Shown here: one piece after another, positions 56,956 through 64,000 of the stretch
Position numbering within the stretch: position 1 is the stretch's first letter
Layout: the number at the start of each line of letters is the position of its first letter
Source of the DNA: Aulostomus chinensis
Lineage: Eukaryota; Chordata; Actinopteri; Syngnathiformes; Aulostomidae
NCBI GenBank assembly: GCA_037954235.1
Contig: JBBMOA010000006.1
Coordinates: 22,096,041-22,160,040, forward strand
Length of the DNA: 64,000 bases
Reading direction: 5' to 3'
Position numbers and translations under genes: made by a program
Notes under the pieces: model-generated
What the model was told of the DNA's origin: nothing
Databases searched by the model: none
What the model saw: only the letters and a program-made list of their open reading frames with translations

Positions 56956-59486
56956 GCAAGGTACCAGCCTACTCATCAGGACCAATTAGGAGTTCAGTAT
57001 CTTGTTCAAAAAGCATTCCATGCCAAATTCTGAGAACTAAATAAGATTATTTTTTCTGTGGCAGCTTAAGTATAGAAGCTGTAGTACTGTGGCTGCTGGC
57101 CATGGTGGGCATTAGCAAAATGACAGCGGCAGGAGCTGCTTGTGGATATGTGGAGGTACACACAAGGACTTTCATTGATGTTCTTACATGCATATACAAA
57201 GCATGTTTGTGTCTGTCGGGGATGAATTTTGTTGGGTAGTTTTGATTGCAAACTGCTCAAAGTCTTCTGTTGCTGTCAAACTTTATCTTTTAAAATGATG
57301 AGGAATATGCAACATACTTTGTAAAAATCTTACAATAGAAACTTGGTTCAAGTGAAGGGACAGTTACCATCATTAATGTTCTTTTGTGATCAACATTTTT
57401 GCTCAGTAGAAAAGGAGAGGTGAGAGAACCCTGATACCTTTCCTGCAGCTTGTAATTTTTAGAGATCATCTGTTGCATCTCAATTTGCAGTGAGCTGGAA
57501 CAAGCTTGTGAACTAATGGAATGAGGGCTCATTGCAGGACTGGTCATTATACTCTTTCTTAACTACGTGTACCTAATAAAATTGTAAATGTACATGCAGG
57601 GTGTTGCTGTATCAGTACCTCTCTCTTGGCTTTGCCTCTGAACATGTCATCAGTGAGTGTGAAGGCTGTTTTAAAGGCTGTGGCAGTGTCACTCTGCAGT
57701 GTCTCCTGTTTACTGAGAGCAACATGAAGGTGAGTGGCAGCGTAAGAAGCAGCTTCTACGCCTCCGTGGCCATCAAACACAGCATAGTAGGCACGATACA
57801 CCCCATCCTGGACAAAGGCAGACAGAAAGATACATTGCATCCATTTTGAGATACTGCTTTAAGAACAAAAGTAAATGGGTAGGGGGGGGGGGGGGGGGCT
57901 TGTACCTGGAAGCCAAAGAGCTGGTTGAATTCAGCAAGAGCTACATGTTTGTCCTCCATCTTCCTCCTTGTGTTCTTTATGGCATAAACAGAACAGCGGA
58001 GGAACTGAGTAGGGGACGGAGGGAGCTCAGGGAGGTTTTTATTCCACTCCAGTGCTACGCCTATAAGCTTGCTGAGGAAGAGCCGCTGGACTGCCTCAGA
58101 CTGAAGCACTGAGGGTTAGATACAATAGAGAAACATACATCAATCCCAGTTTGTTGGTGTTATAACTGAAGGCCTTTCATAGCACATCTGTACCCAATAG
58201 GAACAGCGATACCTCATTACAGTCATGAAACCAAAGTAAAAACAGAGGTATTACCTGGTATTCAACATGGTATAAAAACATCTCATTTGCTATGGCAGAC
58301 CTCTTTGAATTTCAGTTCTTCGGCTATGTAACGTAGCATGAGGGTGACACAACTTGAAAATTTCTTCTTTGCCATTTATGTTGATTTTAATTGAGTTTTT
58401 ACTGAAGCATACCAAGTGTATATCTGCTGAGACCTCCTAAAAATCTGCAATACATGGAATTCTCTAGGATGCGACTGCAAATAAATACCCCAGATCATCA
58501 GGATTTGTTTGGACTGCTATCCAGGGGAGAAGAACAGTGGACAGATCCAAAGCAGGAGCAAGAGAAATGAATGGGGCTACAAGCTAAGCTAATTGCTAGG
58601 CAAACCTACCGTTCCTGCAAACCATCTTGCACACATATGATCTCTTTAACAAGATGGACGAGGTTAGTCTGAGGGTAATGCCACAGCAAGGCGCAAACAC
58701 CTGATGCTGGTAAAAAGACAGGAGAACACTGACTGTATATTATGTTAAAATGTGCATTCTGTCCAGTAGCCATCAAGAAGTAGCTACTGTCTGACAATAT
58801 GAGCCATCTTCTAACAGCAAGTTTTTCTTACACCAGCCAAAGTGTGTGGTTGACTCATATCTTTTACGCTCAGAAGAGAAAAACAGCAGAACAGAACTGC
58901 AAAACTTCTCTTTAACTTGCAGATTGGTGAATCAAATTCATCTGCCACTTGCCAAAGTCATTTTGCAGGTGGCAGGTGCCAATTTGGAAGCCTGGCTATG
59001 CTCTCATGCTGTTTGGTGTGACAGGTATTTCAGTAAAGCCGCATGCACAATATCAGGGCCCTGGCTTGCCAAGATGAAACAGAGCCCTAATGATGATATC
59101 ATTCACATATGTGTTAATCCTGCAATTATGTGACATGGCTGTTCATCAAAGATTTTCAACTCAAGTAGATGATAAAGCAGGGTATGCTTTAGGGTTGACT
59201 ACCTTGTTATTGACAACTCACTACCTATGTTGTTATCAATCCTTTAATCCACTCCAGTTCTATAGAATGTATAATGGAAATGCCTCTCATTGTACTACAA
59301 TACAGCCCAAATGCAGACTACAATACAGTCCACAAATCTACATAAGTGTAACACTTACACATTTCCTGTCCTTCTTCCTGGTGGGCCTGAGCTTCCTGTG
59401 GGCAGTGAAAGGGTGAGAGGTCGATCTGAAGCAACTGGGACAAAGCTGCCTGGCACAGGAGACTTCCAAGTCCGGAGGGAACACCC
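54544..59486 (-). CDS. ppm1f: Protein phosphatase 1F / POPX2-type PP2C phosphatase (ppm1f), last six coding exons
   Basis: Metal-dependent Ser/Thr phosphatase of the PPM family; PPM1F dephosphorylates CaM kinases and PAK and binds PIX (family knowledge). Exons in transcript order: 59486-59359, 58108-57906, 57807-57619, 56882-56739, 55316-55223, 54899-54544, giving about 370 codons with consistent phases. Seen in order: ALSQLLQIDLSPF, YAIKNTRRKMEDKHVALAEF with the conserved metal-site RKMED, AVFDGHGGVEAASYAATHLH (metal-binding Asp), RSGTTCVAVLIQG and VSWLGDSQAMLV, DEKQRIEDLGGCI with NGTYAVSRAIG, then DEDYVLLACDGFFD and GSSDNITVMVVFLRPPEQLL carrying the C-terminal metal Asp residues. All catalytic positions are present. 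PPM1F is favoured over PPM1E because the protein ends soon after the catalytic domain. The first exon here enters with one base of a split codon; the N-terminal ~60 residues were not found. The 56882 acceptor abuts a (TG)n tract. Confidence 0.92.
56057..56333. mobile_element. Fold-back SINE derivative, copy 7
   Basis: Begins with a minus-sense tail (CCATCC...CGCTTATCCTGTTCAGGG) and continues through the family body. Instead of the tRNA head it ends in a second, plus-sense tail (CGACCCTTAACAGGATAAGCGG then GGAT repeats). The two ends form inverted repeats of about 40 bases. It lies in the ppm1f intron between 55317 and 56738. Confidence 0.75.
56887..56954 (-). repeat. (TG)n (minus strand) before the ppm1f 56882 acceptor
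   Basis: About 32 CA units on the plus strand. In transcript sense this is a TG tract ending in GGTCAG, with the exon starting at 56882. Confidence 0.95.
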
Positions 59487-59586
59487 CTAAGACAACACAC
59501 ACCAACCAACGAAATGAGTAACAATATGCTGTATGTAAGACCGTGACAACATGTTCACATCATTATGTGATGACACCAAGTTTCAT

Positions 59587-59680
<94 letters not shown>

Positions 59681-60800
59681 GTGTCTTAATGTCTGCAATC
59701 CCCACCAGTTACAACTGAAGGAGCCTCTTGGATTGGAGGTGAAACATCTTCAAAAACACTGAAACAAGGCCAGTTGCCTGTGATGTAGCACTTAAGAGAA
59801 TGAATTCTAACAATCTTATCAATATTAAATTGGAACTCCTTTATCAGAATGAATTAAATATTTACCAACTGACTCAAACAGGTCAAATATGACAGATAGA
59901 CTTTTTTCTCTTCAGAGTTACAGTTCTGTCAGTGGAGAGAACAGGAAATGGGCAAAACAATGGTATTCCTGCAGACCCAAGGTACAGTAAAGTCTTCCTG
60001 AGAGGCGCACATCTGAGAAAAACAAGAGCCCAACAGCCACAGGCCAGTCATTGGCTTTCTTTCTAAATGAACTGAATATTTTTAACAGAATTTTTTGAAA
60101 ACTGGCAAAAGGAAAATTGCAATTAGGGCTACACAATTAATTTAAATTGGATTAATCGCAATATGGTTAGAGAGGTGCAATATTTGTTCAAGGCTAATTG
60201 TGTTTCAAAATAGCATTTTAAAATAAATATTCTAGTGCTGCAGACATTTCCTACCAACACATCATCTTCTACTGACTTAAAAAAAAAAATCTTGCTAACA
60301 TTCACGTAAATAAATATCACACCACACATAATTTTTATGATGCAAAATATAACATTCCCTCTCATATCACAAATCACATTGCAAGACACACTATACTGCA
60401 TGTTTCTAACCAAAGACAAAAACTATTGACTCAGTCAATATTGTTATTTTAGCAACAATTCTGATTATTAGGAGGCTGATAACCCATACTCGTCACCAAT
60501 GTTCACTTGCATGGCAAAATTTTGGTGCTAAAATTAATAGCAATAGAAACCACAACTTGTACATGTATAAGGCAGGTTTTTTTATTTACAATTTTAAGAG
60601 TAAAATATGAAAAATCAAATTTAAAAAAGAGCATTAGGTTTAACCTTTGAATATTCTGAGAAATATAAATAATCATTGATACAATATCTCACAAAATCCA
60701 CATTTTCAGGAAGAATATTTAAGTGTGAATTTCCCAGCAGTTTTTGAATTAAATGAAAAATACAACTGCTATCTCAAAATTTTACAGAATAATAGATATA
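59487..60800. other. Probable first intron of ppm1f, proximal part
   Basis: AT-rich DNA with no recognised exon. It contains a long (CA)n microsatellite at 59594-59679. No N-terminal ppm1f exon (acidic, Ser-rich in human) could be found. Confidence 0.4.
59594..59679. repeat. (CA)n microsatellite
   Basis: About 42 CA units, roughly 110 bases upstream (in transcript sense) of the ppm1f exon at 59486; not adjacent to the splice site. Confidence 0.95.
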
Positions 60801-60804
60801 CATA

Positions 60805-61600
60805 ATTAAAGCTGCAAGCAGCGTTGTTAGGGCCTGACACCAGCCTGAATCCAACGGTGTATTGGTCAAGTGTGTAGGCCTTGTAGTTTAGGAGATAGAA
60901 GCCTGAGACAGAACAGAGAGTGAGAGCAGAGCTGAGAGCTGGCCCTTTAAGAACCCCTCCCCCACTGCTCTGTCTTTGATCTCTGCTAGAGTGGAGAGCA
61001 GAGGAGGATCTACAGAATTGGAGTGTGTAAAAGTGGAATAAGTCGGCATACGTTGGTCAAAAGTGACACATAATACCACTATTTGTAGGGATTTTTGTCA
61101 GGAATGCAGTGGTGTGTTTGTTAAAGCTGTGGGATGTATGGTGTAGACGTGAGAAGCGTTTGTTTGACAATATGTACCCTGAGAGGACACGGTCTCCCCA
61201 TAGGCTTCCATTGTAAGCGTGAAACGTGTCTCCCCCAATTTGACGGCTTATAAAATCAGAACCAAGTAATTCATATAAAAACTTTTCATAACTTTTAATC
61301 AGCACAGTTGGGAGAGTAATGTGTGAAAGTTTGGAAGCGATACCATTAATGACCTAGGAGGAGATAGATTTTGTTCGGGGAGTAAAAAAAGTCCTCATTT
61401 TGACAGTTTTGTCCAATTTGTGGACATTCTGTTGTAGATAGGTGAGGGGTCAGAGCGTATGAGTTTTGCGTCTTAATGAGACGAGTCCAACGGTGTTGGT
61501 CCCATGTTTGTGGGACATTCGTGGGAGGAGTTATAGTGCTGCAAATTATCAAAAATGATCTTTTAGTTGTGCGGCTCCCTAGTCGTTGCTATAGACATTT
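60805..61600. repeat. Interspersed repeat preceding the TIR element
   Basis: Starts AAAGCTGCAAGCAGCGTTGT then TAGGGCCTGACACC, a start resembling repeats common in teleosts. Its TAGGGCCTGA matches the ends of the adjoining TIR element, so the two may be one composite unit of about 1.2 kb. No coding frame. Confidence 0.5.
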
Positions 61601-62005
61601 TTAGGGCCTGAGCCTGAAGGTACTTCAGGCGAGGACCCTATTATGTTTGCTCGTTGTTTTTTTGTTTTTTGATTAGTGAATGTTTAGCCAGACCACACAA
61701 GTGTGCCGAATTTCGGCGAATTTCATGCATATTCAGGTAGTGAAATTGGATTATGCGCGTTATGTGCATTATGCGCATATTGGGCGCGCTCATTGACAGC
61801 AAGAACAGTCCAGTATCAGGTTTTGAATGGGTGTGTATGTGAAAACCGGCTCCAGGCCGTCTGGCTGAGCTGCCTCATGGGTGTTGGGGGGGCTGGGACA
61901 CTGTTTAGTGTGTGTTTGTAGTGTTTTTAGTGCTGCTAATGTGTTGCTCTGCCGAGCAAACATAATAGGGTCTTCGCCTGAAGTACCTTCAGGCTCAGGC
62001 CCTAA
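61601..62005. mobile_element. Non-autonomous TIR element with 53-bp near-perfect ends
   Basis: The left end 61601-61653 (TTAGGGCCTGAGCCTGAAGG...GTTTGCTCG) and the right end 61953-62005 are inverse complements with one mismatch. Each end contains its own short palindrome, CCTGAAGGTACTTCAGG. The 300-bp interior has no transposase-like frame. It lies in the putative first intron of ppm1f. Confidence 0.8.
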
Positions 62006-62009
62006 TAAC

Positions 62010-62541
62010 AGAAAAACAATAGTGTGAAAATGACAAGTATCAAAGTTGATAATCAGCCAAAACTATAAAAATTGATCCCTAACAAAAATACAAACATCCA
62101 AGCATTCTGCCTCCTCTCATCTCTGTCAGACTGAAGAATCTTTATAGCTGACAAACAATAGAACATGTTAAATTTCTTAAAGGTTAAGTATTTCCCCAAA
62201 AATACACCTGGCATCCCAGATATGATCAACAGGAGGAAATGGGTATTTGTTAAAGACTCTACATGATTAATGTGGCATCCAGAGAAATACTGAAGCTTCA
62301 CATTTGACAACTTGGTAGCAGCTAATGTATTTCCCCCTGATACCTGCCTTGTAATGACACTGAGGAAGAACCCTCTAATGCGGGATATTATTAGATTGCA
62401 GCTCTCTGGTTGACTTTGCAGTTTTACTTCAATGTTTGTCAGCAACTTGGATTTTGCCCACCTCTGCAGTATAAAGCCGTCAGCAACGGGCATGGGCAGG
62501 AAGAGATGAGTGGCCAGGAATGTGAGAAATGCAGACATGTA

Positions 62542-62620
<79 letters not shown>

Positions 62621-64000
62621 CAGGCTTAAAAGGCTCCAACTAAACTTGTTTGGTTTCAATTTAATGCATCACAAAATTTAACCAACTTTTCAAACAGCCA
62701 GATGAGCAAAATGCAAATGTATGAATATTTCTATCTACTAGGCTGCTGAGGGTTTGTCTGTTTGACTGCCAGTAGTGCTGATTCACTCATCGCCATTTTG
62801 ACAAGTTGTTTTGTTTGTGTTTTCGTGTGTGTGTGTGTGCGTGTGCATTTCAGAGGCACAAAACTAAGACTGCCCTCCATCTGAACTCATCTCAATTGCT
62901 AAATGTGAAAGAACAATTAACACACCTTCAGCCACAGAAGAGTGTTAATCAGTGGAGTGTTTGGTTGGAAGGAAAACCTGCATACTCACGGCCCTCCATG
63001 GCACATGGTTGCCCACCCCTGCCTAAGCCATGAGGATGTTTGGGGGCTTTATACAGAAATAAACATCCTAACTCCTTGCCCTATCTTTATATAAAAATAG
63101 GAAAAATCACATTGCTGTGTCTTAACCTCTCTGGACCTGAAAAATCCTGAATACAATTTTAAACTCGAATCCTCTTATAAAGCACTTTCACATGTTTAAA
63201 AGCTACACAAGACTGCATGCATGATTGACAACTGTTGTAAAGCTGTTGTAACGTACAAGAACCATTTTTGTGTTATCTCAGTCTTATCAAGGTGATATGT
63301 TAACATTTTGATACCAGACATGTGGTCAATTTAGCCATATAACACTTGGAAATGTGCACAGCTACCGAATGGCTAAAGTTAGCTAGCTAACCAGAAAAAA
63401 TAACATTGACAGAATATAAACACTCAACTATGGCCTGCAAATTTCAAAGTATCATCATATGGTTTGTGTGGTAATTTTTCATCATATTTCTATCTTAGTT
63501 TCCATACAGACTTAGTAGGAGTGCTGCTAATTAAGAACAGGGTCTATGTAATCCTTAACTTAGGATTCTACTTAAATTAAAAACTTAAGTTCAAAGCAAA
63601 TTACTCAGAAAGCATGGTCCTGTAATCGTTAAATTCCAGTCATAAGGGTATCTTAAAGAATTGCCAATTTCCGCACTGAGGGACGAATAAAGGTATATTT
63701 TATCTAATATCATTTTTCCTGAATACACATAAAAAGCATTTTATTGTCGTACCAAATTTCTCAAATGTCATCCTGAAGTTAGAGAAGATCAGATTTCAGA
63801 TTTGGAAGGTTTCTGTAATGAGGCCCCTGGTAACGAAAGGAGCAGCAGTGAAGTATACCAGACATCTGAAATCTCTGAGGATTTCTGAAAGCCTGTTATT
63901 TACCAGAAATGATGCCCACCCCTAATTATGCATCATTGTGAAATAAAGGGGAGACATATACAGTACCTCCAACTGCACAACGCATGCATGCACTTTTTTG
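62010..64000. other. Non-coding DNA at the right end of the window
   Basis: No exon was recognised on either strand. It includes the (CG)n(CA)n tract at 62542-62620 and a short TG tract at 62826-62840. At about 63650-63715, GCACTGAGGGACGAATAAAGG resembles the 3' end of a teleost non-LTR retroelement. The missing ppm1f 5' exon(s) probably lie beyond 64,000. Confidence 0.4.
62542..62620. repeat. (CG)n(CA)n microsatellite
   Basis: GCGCGCGC followed by about 35 CA units, strictly alternating purine-pyrimidine. Confidence 0.95.

Noticed and set aside
1..64000. CRISPR array, operon, phage or bacterial defence system
   Set aside because: No spaced direct repeats or prokaryotic gene layout; the window is vertebrate nuclear DNA.

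Overview
This is vertebrate nuclear DNA from a teleost fish. It shows long introns with GT-AG (a few GC-AG) junctions, many long (TG)n/(CA)n microsatellites, a repeated tRNA-headed SINE with a GGAT-type tail, and proteins that read as close orthologues of human genes. All identifications come from reading the translated sequence and recalling family members; no search was run. The species cannot be fixed, but the repeats look like those of spiny-rayed fishes.

Layout. (1) 714-42551, plus strand: abca2, the lysosomal/endosomal ABC transporter, in 46 coding exons. Exon 1 enters with two bases of a split codon, so the first ~50 codons lie upstream of the window. The exon lengths sum to 2,371 codons plus stop in one unbroken frame. 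(2) 42552-43565: a short intergenic gap between two convergent genes. (3) 43566-52735, minus strand: pip5kl1, a phosphatidylinositol-phosphate-kinase-like gene in nine coding exons (442 codons), with a probable promoter and 5' exon near 52.67-52.77 kb. (4) About 52.8-53.68 kb: intergenic. (5) 53684-59486, minus strand: ppm1f (POPX2-type PP2C phosphatase), last six coding exons. The N-terminal exon(s) were not found and probably lie beyond 64,000. (6) 59.5-64 kb: no exon seen; mostly repeats, probably the long first intron of ppm1f.

The three genes do not form a pathway. ABCA2 is an ABC exporter linked to sterol and sphingolipid handling in endolysosomes, PIP5KL1 is a phosphoinositide-kinase homologue, and PPM1F dephosphorylates CaMKs and PAK. 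They are simply neighbours.

Mobile DNA: at least ten full, truncated or fold-back copies of one tRNA-derived SINE family, a LINE 3' end, several terminal-inverted-repeat elements, a tiny hAT-like insertion with an 8-bp target duplication, and a perfect 161-bp tandem duplication. The most notable points are alternating purine-pyrimidine microsatellites placed directly against splice sites (four acceptors, one donor), a duplicated and fully in-frame 3' splice site in the second nucleotide-binding domain of abca2, and GC-AG introns in two genes. I found no previously unknown multi-gene system; this is an ordinary vertebrate locus with interesting splice architecture.
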